DNA of 64,000 nucleotides from Megalonaias nervosa (GCA_016617855.1 JAECUM010009444.1:24755-88754), one strand, 5' to 3'. Shown: positions 34,366 to 47,074, numbered from the stretch's first letter. Numbers and translations: made by a program. The notes: generated from the sequence alone by a model not told the origin.

Positions 34366-36438
34366 AATCTCAAAAACCCTAAACAAAGTTAAAATAAATA
34401 ATAGGAATTAACCAACCTGCTCTGGACAGATGTCTTTGAAATGTCCGCTCGGGACCCGATTATTCAGCAAAGATATCTGTCACACGCAGAGCCGCCACCA
34501 CCCCACCCAAAAATCCAACATAAACGATCAAACATAATGGCTCAGCCCAATAGACGGATGTCCGTTAAATGTCACCTTGGGACCTGTTTACACAGCACTG
34601 ACATCCGTCTCTCTAAAAAACAAAAAATAATAACTAAATCAGGTCCAACATACTCAATTCCGCAACACACTCTCCATCAAACGTCCTCCACAAATTAGCA
34701 ATCAGGAACCACTAATCAAAGCAAAACTAAATAACAGGAAATAGCCAACCTGTTGTGGGCGGATGTTTTTGAAATGTCGACTCGGGACCTGATTATTCAG
34801 CAAAAAAGTTTTTCACACACAGGGCCGCCACCACCCAACCCAAAATATAATAGATATAACATAATGGCTCAGCCCAGTAGACGGATGTCCGTGAAATGTT
34901 ACCTTGGGACCTGTTTACACGGCACCGACATTTGTCTCTCTAAATTAAATAAATAAGTAAACCAAAAAGTAATTATTTAAAAGCCATTCCATTATATCCA
35001 TCCCATAAAACGTCCTCCACAAATTAACAACCAGTTATCACTAAACAAAGTAAAAATAAAAAGTAGGAATTGGCCAACCTGCAGTGGCAGACGTCTTTGA
35101 AAAGTCGTTTCGGGACCTGATTATTCGGCAAATCTGTCTGTCACACACAGGGCAGCCACCATCCTACCCAAAAAACTCCATCAAACATAATGGCTCAGCC
35201 CAACAGACGGGTGTCCGTGAAATGTCACCTTGGTACCTGTTTACACAGCACTGACACCTGTCTCCCCAAATAAATAAGTAAAGTAACAGGCAACTAAAGC
35301 CATTCCATTTTATCCTCTACATAAAACGTCCTCCACAAATTAACACTCATTTATCTTTGTTCTTTCTTTCCTTTTCCCCTCCCTCCCTCTTTACTCAAAC
35401 TAACCCTATCAAACTAATACACCTGTTAATCCTAACAAACCTACCCTACTCAACCAAAGATGACAGCCGTTCCAATATGAGTTCTTAGTGACCCCAAACC
35501 TAGTTATTATAAGGTGGTCCAAACACCAGGACCATCAGGGCCCACCGCACAAAGTGGCAACGCAAACAAATTAGAAACAACATTAGGGCCCCAAATAGAC
35601 ACATATAAGATGGTCAAAACCCTATAATCATCAGGCCCCGCCGCACAAGGCGACAAATAACCACTTTACGTATATATTCGGTCCCAATATCACAGGTTAG
35701 CTACCCACAAGACCGATAGGCCCCATAAATGATAAAGTATGTTATACCAGACCCTAAAAACAACAGTTGATATAAGGTGGTCTAAGCCCAGGACCATCAG
35801 GGCCAGTCACACAAGGTGACAAATGATAAAATAAATAGTATACAAATGGCTGTCGTCTGAGGCACCTGCTTAATACTAACTATTGCAAAACAGCAGAGAG
35901 TATATTCCAAATTTCAGAAATTTTGAAGAACTTTTCGGCCAAATCTATAATTAAATTATACAAATCCAAAACACGTGTAAGACGCAAAATTTAGGCCAGC
36001 ACCCTGGAGTCAACGAGTGCCTTCTGGTGGATCTACCCCTGCCTTCCTGCCCTACTTCCTCCCTTGCCTTGACCGGACATCAAATTAACAGCGTGCAATG
36101 CACGCATAAATATCATACCTAAAACACATGAGTGCGTGCTGGAACGACTCCCACTCATTGCTCAATTTGGTAGAAGCAGACTGCAAACATGAGTTCGTGT
36201 TTGGTTAATTTCCCACTCATGATAGCCTTACATTCAGGTAGCTTAGAACCCATAGTTCTGCAACCTGACGGCTAAATTTAACAGCACTCCTTGAGTGCAT
36301 AAACGCCTGGGGGTTTGTGGCTCTAATTCCTTTCCCCAGGAATAGTTTATCATCCTGCTATGCAGGAATAAACCAGTGGTATATGTACAATTGTACGAAC
36401 ACCACTTAAATTCAATATCATCATCATCATCATCAACT
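34366..36438 (+). repeat. LINE copy 2 structured 3' UTR with three 326-bp tandem units
   Basis: Three tandem units (period 326-327 bp, about 34425-35330) each carry two long hairpins. Then come GGTGGTC/GACCATC-type units (35505-35830) and small TTTAACAGC hairpins (36086, 36277, 36345), ending with an (ATC)n tail. Copy 1 has the same module order with only one set of the first hairpins. No coding frame. Confidence 0.75.
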
Positions 36439-37258
36439 AAACGGGAGAGATACTTACCGTCGATGGTGCAGAGAAAAGTAAATCAAGGTGATGCCATCAA
36501 GTGTGAGGCCTTGGAAGGCATCAGCCTAACAATACTTAAATCTGAAGCCTTAAAAGTGAGCTAAACTCTCCACTACTATTTAAAATGTTTAATATTTAAA
36601 GATTTGATCATGTTGCGTTTAATCTCATTTTACGCCAGATGCGGAGATTGTTGCAGACAAAGGATACAGCTGAGATCATAGGTACCCGATTTATATTGAT
36701 AACGTGCATAAAGCATATTTATAAGGAATGGCGTGTAATTCAATCAACAATAAATCTACGTTTTATTCTCCCTATCTTAAAAGAAATAAAATAAAAAAAT
36801 GGGAGCCAAAAATGAAACATTTCAATGATTTTCGTGTTTTTGTTTGGAATAATAAAAAATACGACTCGTGATGGATACGTAACATTATTATTTCCAAAAA
36901 TGGTTCCAGATGTTCAAGAAGACGTTCTGGAAGTAACACATGAGCAGACAAAAGTAATTTTTATCCGATTAAAAACTCTTAAGTAACCATCACTGCGGTT
37001 TCCTATCGTCTGTCTGTTCCTTATGCATCCGTAATGATCTACATTGGGTCAGCGGCAAAAACAAAATCAAAGTTAATAGTGAAGATAAACTGTTGTGTCT
37101 CGTGGGTTTATATGAATAGTGGCGAAAGTGATGAACGACAGTCGAATACATGCAGCAGAGATTCTCAAGGACAGTGGATAAAAACAACAAAGTTTGCTTA
37201 AAGACACGTCGGAGTTTGTTACGTCAAAATAAAACGGATTTATTTAACAAAGCCATTG
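36439..37258. other. Host intergenic DNA, no feature recognised
   Basis: AT-rich DNA between the LINE tail and the MITE. Only short random frames; nothing supportable. Confidence 0.5.
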
Positions 37259-37266
37259 TCCTAAAA

Positions 37267-37448
37267 CAGGGGTCGGCAACCTACGGCACGAGTGCCATAG
37301 GATGACACGTCAAGAGGTTTTGTGTGGCACGCATAGGGCAGCCAAATATCTCAATTTTAACAGTGTTACTGTTGGCACGCGCTCGTTCGTTTTGTAATTA
37401 ATCCGGAAAAAAAGTTGCACGCTATGTAAAATAGGTTGCCGACTCCTA
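37267..37448. mobile_element. hAT-type MITE
   Basis: A 182-bp non-coding element with terminal inverted repeats CAGGGGTCGGCAACCT and, at the right end, AGGTTGCCGACTCCTA. It is flanked by a perfect 8-bp duplication TCCTAAAA (37259-37266 and 37449-37456). An 8-bp duplication and CAGGGGT-type ends are diagnostic of hAT non-autonomous elements. No transposase is present in the window. Confidence 0.93.
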
Positions 37449-37456
37449 TCCTAAAA

Positions 37457-37957
37457 ATTGAAAAAGCACGAATGACAATAAAAGATAAAATGTTTCACGA
37501 ATGACAAATTTCTGTAGATCTACTAAAAGAAAAATTGGATGTCCTCTGTATTTTCAGCAAATGTTTTCAATGCACTACAGAAGAACAGACGGACACATTT
37601 GCAATAACTTACTGCTGTTATGAACTGTTATGAACTAATAGCTTCTAGCTGTATGCGTCACATGATGTGATTTAAACCAATCTAAATGCTTGTTACAAAG
37701 ACTTGGTAAAATGTGTAATTATAGCAACGTAAACATTAGTTTGAGACAACTGATACCGAACGATTTTTTCACTGAAAGAAAGCTGCAGGAAAAACGTGGA
37801 CAAGGATCCAACGAAGGGAATGATACACTACTGGAAGAAAAGAACTTCCAGAAATACAAGATCTTTGTAACTTCCGAGTGTTGAACCCGTCCTGGCGGTC
37901 ATAATGAATGTATGCTCGACACCATTTCCCATTTTCCTTTCAGAACCAACTAAATAT
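37457..37957. other. Host intergenic DNA, no feature recognised
   Basis: No gene or repeat can be supported. One 64-codon open frame resembles no family known to me. Confidence 0.45.
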
Positions 37958-38197
37958 CATAAGAAGTCTTTGGGTGTAAACCCTATGTCAATATGATCGT
38001 CCATTCATAAGAAGTCTTTGGGTGTAAACCCTATGTCAATATGATCATCCATTCATAAGAAGTCTTTGGGTGTAAACCCTATGTCAATATGACCATCCAT
38101 TCATAAGAAGTCTTTGGGTGTAAACCCTATGTCAAAATGATCATCCATTCAGAAGAAGTCTTTTGGTTTAAACACTATGTCAGTATGACCATCCATT
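37958..38197. repeat. 48-bp tandem repeat, five copies
   Basis: Five head-to-tail 48-bp copies beginning CATAAGAAGTCTTTGGGTGT, the last more diverged. A further degenerate half-copy appears near 38297-38340. Non-coding as far as I can see. Confidence 0.97.
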
Positions 38198-39445
38198 AAG
38201 AAGAAGTAGCTACATTAAGATTTCGAAAATGGCCGACATGACTGCAATTTTGGCTGTCGGATCGGCATAATTTTCATTTAGGACCAATCAGACGCCATAA
38301 GAAGTCAACCAGCGAAAACCCTATGTCAGTATGATCGTCAATTGGGGAGAAGCAGCGAAAACAAGACATTGAACACACACAAAATTACCACTATGGCTGC
38401 CATATCGGATATGCAAGGAGCAGAGTTTCCATAAAGGACCCAACAGACCTTGGGATGAATGTGTCGTTAATACTTGGTAGCAACGCAAGCCTCTTCTTAG
38501 TTTAGGAGGAGGAACGTTAACTTATTCTAACGGACGCCAAGTACCGTATGCAAGGCTATGGCATCAATTCTTCGAGTCCAAAACTGGATAATATGAAAAT
38601 CAAAGAGCACTTATTTCATGATGGTCAAAACGTCGTCGTTTGTTTGCTTTTGTTTCTTTATTTTCAAGACCTATCAATTTATATGGATCAGTTATTGGCA
38701 CAACTAGCCGAATGTTCGTTCGCCAAAAACTTACCAATTGGGAAATATCATTATTTACTTCCAAGTGTCTTTGAGCGAATGGAAGCTATTTGACTTGCAT
38801 CGTTCACAGACGAGATTAGTAATAGAATACGAGTTCACAAGCAAAAAAAGGGAATATTTTTCAAATCATATTTTGCTGACCATTCCAGTGACCATATTTG
38901 CTCGCGTATATAAGCCGAGTGCATTTGCAAATATCATAGACCCTGACCTGCCGTCGCATAATGCGCCGTCAGATCATGGTCGGTGTCGTTTTTTTTCTCC
39001 CGATAACTCCTGAAAAACTGCACAGACCCAGATCTTGCTGTGCATTATGCGACGGCATATTTTGGTCTGTGCAGTTTGCAGTTGGATTATACTTATAAGC
39101 GAATAAGGACGGTAAATGAACCTCTGTTTCACCAAATTGCGCACGGCAATAAGACGATCTTAAATAATACCGCTTTCTGACCGTGACTTTTATCTTACCA
39201 CTCATTTCATGAAATGACGACCCCCTTTGACGTTTCAACTGTTGACCATTCTAACTTTACCTTATAGAAACTTGAAGCAACAAATCAAAATTGTAGAACG
39301 ATACCTAATGGAGTGGAAAGATGGTGAAAGAATAAGTGGTGTCTTAGAAGAGGTACCACAAGACGAGAATTAGACATAGCATCTTTATGGAAACTATTAA
39401 TAGCTGATGGTATAGGAACAAAACAGTTCTTAAATTAGTAAGTAC

Positions 39446-39450
<5 letters not shown>
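38198..39450. other. Host intergenic DNA with nested inverted repeats
   Basis: No gene is recognised. GCCGTCGCATAATGC (38950-38964) has its exact complement at 39042-39056, and CTGCACAGACC (39018-39028) pairs with 39064-39074. The two arm pairs interlock rather than nest. They may be remains of a foldback element. Confidence 0.5.

Positions 39451-39477
<27 letters not shown>
39451..39477. repeat. Poly(A) tract
   Basis: About 27 consecutive A bases, with a second run of about 34 at 39886-39919. Both are in AT-rich DNA and could be retroelement tails, but no body is recognised. Confidence 0.9.
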
Positions 39478-39478
<1 letters not shown>

Positions 39479-39884
39479 AGATTTGCAATATAATTTCGTA
39501 ATTAAAATTATACATTCAGTTAGGTTAAAAACAAAAGAAAATGCATGACAAATAACCATGATTTAAAATCTCACATTGAATTGAATGTAATTTGAAGGCA
39601 AAGCTAAAACTGACTTCCAGAAAGATTTTTTTTATGCATGACGAATATTGTATTTGGGAAAACAAATAGGAAATCTTCATAAGAGAAAGATAAAAATATA
39701 TGCTGATAAAAAAAATTTCAGAAAATTCCAGAAAGATGTGTCATTTCAAAGAAGAGCAATCACAGACCAAAATTTGGATTTAGTCCGATTAAATAACGAG
39801 AAAATCGGATTGTCCAAACCTACTTATGAGGCCTTACGGTATTGCAACTAAGTGAGTTCTTAATGTGTGACTTCTACCATAAAT

Positions 39885-39921
<37 letters not shown>

Positions 39922-41856
39922 GGCGATAAAGCGAAACTTTTAATTACAGATGCAACATTGCTACGAAGATATCAAGAATAATAACCAGTTCTTACATACA
40001 AGTGACGACAAAAAAGATAACGTTTCTGATGTTCCTTGGATAAATGAAAACCTCAAGCTAGCAGTTGCTGTACTCATTCCATCAGACACAGTTAACCTTG
40101 TAACATACGCCTAGTTAAACAAAATAATCGAGTACTTGTACTTTCTTTTAACGCATCTGTAAGAATCGATATCTTGTATCAATTTAAACTATACGATATT
40201 ATTACGACTCTATCGTTTTAAAATAAATAATAGAAAAGAGCGAAAACTAATACATTTTGTAAAATTCAACAAATAATTTTTCCCTAGAATACAAAGTGAA
40301 AATGTAAAAAGTAAACTATGGTATTGCGAATTAAATCCCAACTAATCCTAGAATGTCTAACACAAGTCTGATGAATAAAGTTCTTAATAAACTTCAGTGG
40401 TATTCCAAATAATTTCCAGTGCTGAAGGTGATGATGTGCCTGTAGTGGCCTGCAGTGTCTAATGTGTGCATGTACCAATGGCCTTAATTGTAACTGATGT
40501 GCCAACATTTGTTGAATCACAGTAATATGATCCAAAGTTTCCTTGTTTGAATTCACTATAATTCCAAGTTAATGTTTCTTTCCAAGAATGTTATAGAGCA
40601 CTTTGTATTTCCAGAAAATAACAAATAATTTCACCCAAATCAAAATCGGAATACAAATGATTTCTGCCCAGATGTTATCGCAGGGATAAACAATTTTCCC
40701 AGTGAACAAGATTATAAAGTCCTCTACTTGACCTAGGTCGCAATTAGCATTTTCTATGAAGAAAAAAAATTACTTAATGAAAATTTCCATTTTATAAGAT
40801 TATGTTAAAAATCATAATAAAGAAGATAGTAAACACAATGTCCTTGACTCAGACCAAGGTTTACAGAATTTAAAAATGTATGATTCTGGTCAGGTATACA
40901 ATGAACTTTATTTTGGACAAAGTCAGATACAAAATACAATTTTAAATAACCCATAGCATATAAAGAATTTAACAAAAATACTAACAAACAAAGTAAATTA
41001 AATACAGACAACAATATAAAGGTCGTGCATTTGGAAACAAAGGGTATATTATCGCCCATTTGTATGTACGTTATAGAGACTAGGTTCTGGCTTATAATTA
41101 GGTGTCACTGTCGGTCTCCGTATGTCTCATAGAGTGCTTTAACATGTTTTGAGGTTGTTTTTTTTTTTAAATTTATATTTAAAGTTTGAATGTAATTATC
41201 CCCAAGTCCACATGAAATCGGGTCTAAAAAATGCCAACTGTAGATATGAAAGGTCACAATCAAAATGTAGCAGCTTTTAAAGATGCCAAATTTATTAGTG
41301 AGGGGATTTAAATTAGGTCTTTTAGACAGTTCTTTAATTGTTGAAACAGCGCAATAGGATGGAATACCAGCTGTGACATTAGAGGTCTTTGCGATTGTAA
41401 TTTTAAATAGAAGCGTCGACCACAGAACGTGCCATGCACATTTAGTTGGCAATATTTTTTTCGTTTTTCCTTCCTTGTTGAAATGGATAATGCTTCAGTG
41501 TTATTACTCTAGCCGATAAAGCTGATAGAGGTAACCGTAATTTAAATGAGGGAAATCAAGTTAAATTTGATATTCCATTTGATGTCATGTAGTCGTCTTT
41601 AGAGTCTATCTGTAATTTATCTAAATCACAAACGGGTCAAAGTTTAATCACCGGAGTGGTAATTGGCACCAAGAGATGCTGATCTTGCATTCACAATTAT
41701 TTTGTGTTTCTTTGGCCTTCTATGTCCAATTTTTCCAATCTATTGTCAGTTAAAGTTTTCCTGATTTCTCATTGTATATACTACTATTACAGGATTGTTT
41801 TGCTCTTGTTTTTATTTTTCTTCTTCATTGCTTCTCTCGCTACTATTTTATCCTTC
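39478..41856. other. Host intergenic DNA, no feature recognised
   Basis: AT-rich. Short open frames such as the one at 39648-39851 resemble no family I can name. Nothing further is supported. Confidence 0.45.
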
Positions 41857-42006
41857 GACCACTCCAGTGTCCTAAGTGGTTAGAGCGTCTGCCTCTGATG
41901 CGAAAAGTCGCGGGTTCGAGCCCCGGCCCAGTCATACGAAATACTTATAATAATGATACTAACAGTTGCCTCGCTAAGCGCTCAGCATTAAGAGGTCAGT
42001 GGTCGG
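41857..42006 (+). mobile_element. tRNA-derived SINE (family B), 3'-truncated copy
   Basis: Starts with a tRNA-like head: A-box-like TGTCCTAAGTGGTTAGAGCG and B-box GGGTTCGAGCCCC. The body then shares CTCAGCATTAAGAGGTCAG with the copies at 42523 and 47075. After about 42006 the sequence departs from the family. Confidence 0.8.
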
Positions 42007-42522
42007 ATTTATACCCATTACTTTGGATTATTGTGAACGCATTCAACTACATCCTGGATTGCATTGTGTTATATCAGAACATCCAAGACTATTGGACTTG
42101 TAAAATAGGACATTTAGGATTATTTGGTTTTAATTTACAATAGTGAAACCGACTCTTGAATTTGCACTTTGAATTGTAGATAAATAAACTACTTGTTACT
42201 TAAAATGGATGGTTTCACTTTCTGTTACATAATTTAAGTCCTAGAATCGTAAGACGATTAATTCACTTTAGATGAGTTAGCGTTCACTCAAAATAGAAGG
42301 TCTGAGCAGCACTAAAAATACTCGCAGTACCGTCAATGGAATTTTACCTTAGATAACTACATTTACAGAGGCAGAAGAGTTACTGGATATATTCTAGACC
42401 TAGATTATTTCATGCCATGTACTTCTGTTCATCTAATAAACCCAAAACAATAGAAATACACCCCAAACAACAGAACAACCCAAAATAATAGGAAAAAAAA
42501 AATGCTTTCATTAATCGACAGA

Positions 42523-42794
42523 GTCATACCAAAGACTTGTATAAATAGTATTAGCAGCTGCCTTACTAGGCGCTCAGCATTACGAGGTCAGTGTTTGGAC
42601 TGGTCGGCCCGGTGTCAGTATAATGTGACTGGGTGGGACATGATGCTACATTGCTGCGGCATGATGCTTCAGTGCTAGACATCACTATAAACTGCCGCAC
42701 TGCAAATATCGTAGCGATAGCGACTAAAAAGTTGCTAAAGCTACTTTAAAAATCAAAATCACACACACACACACACGCACACACACACACACAC
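42523..42794 (+). mobile_element. SINE family B, 5'-truncated copy with (CA)n tail
   Basis: Lacks the tRNA head but shares the body (CTCAGCATTACGAGGTCAG, GGGACATGATGCTACATTGC, TAGACATCACTATAAACTGC) and ends in (CA)n at 42758-42794. Confidence 0.8.
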
Positions 42795-43925
42795 TTTATA
42801 TTTCAGGTCTCCTTCTATGAATCCCAATTCTTTTCATAAATGTCCCACCTACCCACACTTAAATATTGTGATTTGGTAATGTGTGGTGCAGACTTTGACG
42901 ATACATTGGATAACGCTATTTGCGACGATGATTATAATAAACTAATTAATGATTCAATAATTGAAGATCCTATCACTAATAACTTACATGGAAAGGGATT
43001 CGAAACTCATGAACAATAGCTGTGACTTTAATTGATGTTAAGCATGGTTTAAGCACAGATGAAGTACAAAAATACGAAGAAATTAAACGCTTCGTTTATA
43101 CATTAAAGAAGGAACATTGTATTACCAATAAATTGAAAAACGACCAATACAAATTTCTAAAAAAAAAAAGGTAAACTTAGAATAATGTAAACAGTCTCCT
43201 CTATAGCTTTATAGACCAGTCGAAGTGAAGTACTCGGGTCTTTGGGTTGTACAAAAGAATGATATAAACAAATATAAAAAACATACATCTTTACAACATC
43301 CTTTAGAACCCCCTGTTCAACAAAGACAGCAGAAAAGAATTCCAGATGAACTAGAGATGCAAGTAATTAGTACAAATAAATCATTTAGCCAGCAAGTATG
43401 ACAAGCAGCAACTTTTAAATATGTCTATCACGAACGAATTAAAAGTGTTAAACTTGCACCTGTGTAGAGAAATTCATATACACTACATGAATAAAGAGAA
43501 ACAAGATGTTACATGAATGACATCGAAATATTCAATTCAATGTCAGATTATATGAATTGGGATGCTGTAATTTATGACACAAGGAAACAAATGAAGATAA
43601 CAGCAAAGAAAAGGATGCTTCTAAAAAATGTAAATTAAGAGAAAGTTTGGTAAATACAGAATGAAAGAGCACAATAATAATTGGACGTTTATAGCAGATT
43701 TAATGAACGGTTTTAGAGAAAATATCAGCAACATAAATATAAAACTTAGAGAAAGGTTGCCTTAGACTTCAGGTCAAACAACTGTTCAAAGAAAGAAATG
43801 TAAGCGGTGCTTGTGGTTATTATAGCTATAGATATAATAGTAACAGCTCTTACTTCAGTCGTTGCAAACTATGTAAAACTATCGGTTCTGGGGCAAGTCA
43901 TTGAGAATTTTGTATTAAAAAATCT
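42795..43925. other. AT-rich DNA, possibly a decayed element
   Basis: Short open stretches separated by stops read like decayed coding sequence (for example from ATG at 42882), but no domain is recognisable. It may be an old mobile element remnant. No firm call. Confidence 0.3.
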
Positions 43926-43929
43926 ATTA

Positions 43930-44075
43930 TTAGGTTCTGGGACATGTCCTGGAAGATCTAGTGGCGGAGGAGGCAAAGAGGTTCTGCGACAGGTCCTGGA
44001 AGATCTAGTGGCGGAGGAAGTAAAGAGGTTCTGGGACAGGTCATAAAGGATCTGGTAGTGGAGGATGTAAAGGTA
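43930..44075 (+). repeat. 47-bp tandem repeat, three copies, Gly/Ser-coding
   Basis: Three copies of a 47-bp unit starting GGTTCTGGGACA with GATCTAGTGGCGGAGGA inside. A 47-bp period does not preserve frame, so coding is unlikely despite Gly/Ser-rich readings. Confidence 0.75.
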
Positions 44076-44205
44076 GCACAGAGGCAGACATTTAACAACG
44101 TTAAAAAAAAATACAAAATACCGCTTACAAAGTTAATAAGGAATTAAGAATACTGGCATTTATTGTTTCAGTTACCCAAAAAGGTTTTAGCAACATTACC
44201 CCAAA

Positions 44206-44660
44206 AATCACAGGTATTAGTTGCATTGATCCAAGAATGAAGGCATTAGCAACATTTAATCTAAGAATGAAAGGCATTAGCAGCATTGATCTAAGAATGA
44301 AAGGTATTAGTAACATTGATCTAAGAATCAAAGGCATTAGCATCATTGACCCAATAATCACAGGCATTAGCAACATAGCCCCAATAATGAAAGGCATTAG
44401 CTGCATTGCCCCAAGAATCACAGGCATTGGCAGCATTGCCCCAAGAATCATAGGCATTGGCAGCATTGCCCCAAGAATCAATGGCATTAGCAGCATTGCA
44501 CCAATAATCATAATCAGCAGCATTGACCCGCGAATCACAGGCGTTAGCGGCATTGCCCCAAGAATCAAAGACATTAGCGGCATTGCCCCAAAAATCAAAG
44601 GCATTAGCGGCATTGCCCCAAGAATCAAAGACATTAGCGGCATTACCCCAAGAATCACAG
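44206..44660. repeat. 30-bp minisatellite, about 15 units, open on both strands
   Basis: Units of the form GGCATTAGCAGCATTGCCCC plus AAGAATCAAA, drifting from left to right. Because the period is a multiple of three and lacks stops, both strands stay open, giving 10-residue repeats (KGISSIDLRM type on plus; MPLILGAMLL type on minus). Likely non-coding. Confidence 0.9.
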
Positions 44661-46412
44661 CGTGTATAATAATTTGGTTACTTGAGACAGCAACTCAGTT
44701 TGGCTTTTTTTATATGAATATGACATTTTGTTTATGTGAGCATTGCTGTATCTATTATTTGTACTTATTACCTATGGTGTGAACATTGCATGAAGAAGAA
44801 CCACAAACTAGCTTACATGAAAAAATAAATTTAACCAATACGACCAATAATCATGGTAAATATAAATGTTGCTTTGCTTCTTTATTTCTTGATCCTTGGG
44901 TTAGTTTAAGCCCCTACTGTTGATCTGCTTGTACAAGACTTTAGCTATTTTATTCGAGGATATTCGTACTGACACAGATCATAAATATTATTAAAAATTG
45001 CTACTAGTGCCGATGGATTAGATCTATACATAACATTAAAGAATCTAGGATACCACCGACCACACTGATGTTGGAAAGTGATTTTATAAATGTATGTACA
45101 GTGGGATTTCCATATAAAATGCTATTAACGCAAAATTTTGCTCCAATTCAAACAACTGCAATTATGCACATAACAAAATGGAAAAATAACAAAATGTGCA
45201 CCAACATCAGTATATTCATTCATTTATATTATCTCTTTACTCAAAATTTGTTATTATGAAAGTTGATCTATCCAGGACGAGGTAAACATTTTCTATTGAC
45301 ACACTAAAAAGTTTAGAAATTCGCTATCGATTCGTAACCAGCGTACTTGTCGCTATTATTGTTATATATTATGGTGATGGAAGTGGTGTTGTTATTTATT
45401 ATGGTGATGGAGGTGTTGTTATTTATTATGGTGATGTTACTGTTGTTATTATTTATTAGACTATTATTACGACGATGGTAAAGATAAGTCGATGAACAAG
45501 ACACTGAAAACCGACTGATGTCCCAACTTACAAATGCCTTTTCATAATTTCACACTCGACCGGGGGGTGGGGTGGGGTAACAAGTTTATAACTATTTAAA
45601 AATTTGCAAATACGATGTTATCTTCTAGATCAAACCATAAGATAGAACAGTATCTAAAAAGGCAATTTGAGATAAATTATACGAACTACATGGCTACAAT
45701 TATGAAAATTCATTAGGACCATAATTCCTGCATGTGTGCCGACTCTATTTCTGCTTCAGTATTCAGCCTTCATCCTATTTTCATGATGATCCCTAACATG
45801 CCTAAAAAACTAACAATCTTGCTTTAAAATTCGAATTTCACCAGACTTATTTTTTAAGAAGACAAACTTCAATAGAAAAACGTATATTATGCTTCTGACT
45901 CGGTAAGATTACAATATTTTGACAAATTTAACAATAATAATAAAAATAACAGCAAATAATAATAATAATAATAATAATAATAAAGTAACACGCGCACGAT
46001 ACTTTTATTCTCAGCAATAAAGCAGAAAGCGTCTGACTTACCTTTTCAGACATCAACTTCAGAATCTTTGAAAAGGTCAAACTGCACACTTCATTCTCCC
46101 TGCTGTTTGAAACTCTTTGACGTACGCTTGCTTTATATAGGTATGGGACTAATACGAACTGAAAACGATTTCTGATCGTATCTTGAACGTTCATTGCGCA
46201 ATCTCACGGAGACGTACTGCGTACGGAGGCTATACCGTATCGTTCTATGATGCGAGGGACATAACTCATATAACCCCGACTCAAAGTGCAAAATGGTCTA
46301 GACGCAAAAGCGAGCGTAACGCGTGACCTTGAATCTGTTGATAAGGAAACTTGCTATTGAGAATGTCTGTACATTTTCAGTAAGATTCGATAAGAAAGCA
46401 ACATACAAGTCG

Positions 46413-46417
<5 letters not shown>
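44661..46417. other. Host intergenic DNA with simple repeats
   Basis: Includes a TTATTATGGTGATG-type repeat (about 45350-45455), a G-rich run near 45563, and (AAT)n at 45955-45982. No gene or RNA is recognised. Confidence 0.5.

Positions 46418-46482
<65 letters not shown>
46418..46482. repeat. (TA)n microsatellite
   Basis: About 32 uninterrupted TA units. The following open frame to 46814 is not recognised. Confidence 0.98.
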
Positions 46483-46485
<3 letters not shown>

Positions 46486-47074
46486 CATGTAAGTCACATT
46501 TTAAAAACAAAATACACATTAACATGACAACCGTTATTTTAATAAAAATCAGGGGGTGCAGTTTTTATTCTGTAACCTGCGTTCTTCACAATTTACCAAC
46601 GACAGTTTATTATTTTACCCACGAAGTATACGGTATATTTGTTATTAATGTATTACACCTGTCGGTTGTTACACTTCGCCAAATAAGGGGCAGTTCATTG
46701 TTTAGGTTTCTTGGCAAAATGAACTCCAACAACTATTTTCATGACCTCGATCACCACCCGTCAACATATGAAATCCATCCATCGCCATTTTACGTTTATG
46801 ACAGTTACGTATAAAGGTTATATCAATGATTTGCCTTTTGGAATAAGTTAGTATGTTAGAATTCAAACTTGGACTTGAAGAAAATCGTTGATCTATTCAG
46901 TTTAATTATTTAAATCAGAACATTCACGGCTGTTGAAAATAAGTATTCTACAATAGCTTCATTAAACATTTATTATTCTGAATTATTTGCATGAACTGCG
47001 TCATTTGATATACAAGATATTCTCTTATTTAAAATTCTGAACTTTGCTGAATTGTGTGATTTTCTTCATATTTT
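46483..47074. other. Host intergenic DNA, no feature recognised
   Basis: A readable frame to 46814 has no family resemblance I can name; the rest is AT-rich. Confidence 0.4.

Larger units (their letters stand above)
32466..36438 (+). mobile_element. LINE copy 2, 3' part after Polinton E1
   Basis: Resumes at the duplicated AAGCT with reading KLNNYGITGRIFNW, the exact continuation of the reverse transcriptase interrupted at 16614. It runs through the RT, RNase H and C-terminal zinc region to about 34365. A 2-kb structured 3' UTR follows and ends in an (ATC)n-type tail at about 36417-36438. Confidence 0.9.

Noticed and set aside
34425..34610. Hammerhead ribozyme in the LINE 3' UTR (CTGATTA, GAAA, GTC elements nearby)
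   Set aside because: CTGATGA is not intact and no stem III can form between GAAA and GTC, so the canonical core is absent.
41866..41935. Functional tRNA gene
   Set aside because: A and B boxes are good, but the stems are imperfect and the sequence continues into a SINE body shared with other copies.
44125..44782. Long open frames of 177 and 181 codons on opposite strands
   Set aside because: They follow from a 30-bp minisatellite without stops; no start context or homology supports a gene.
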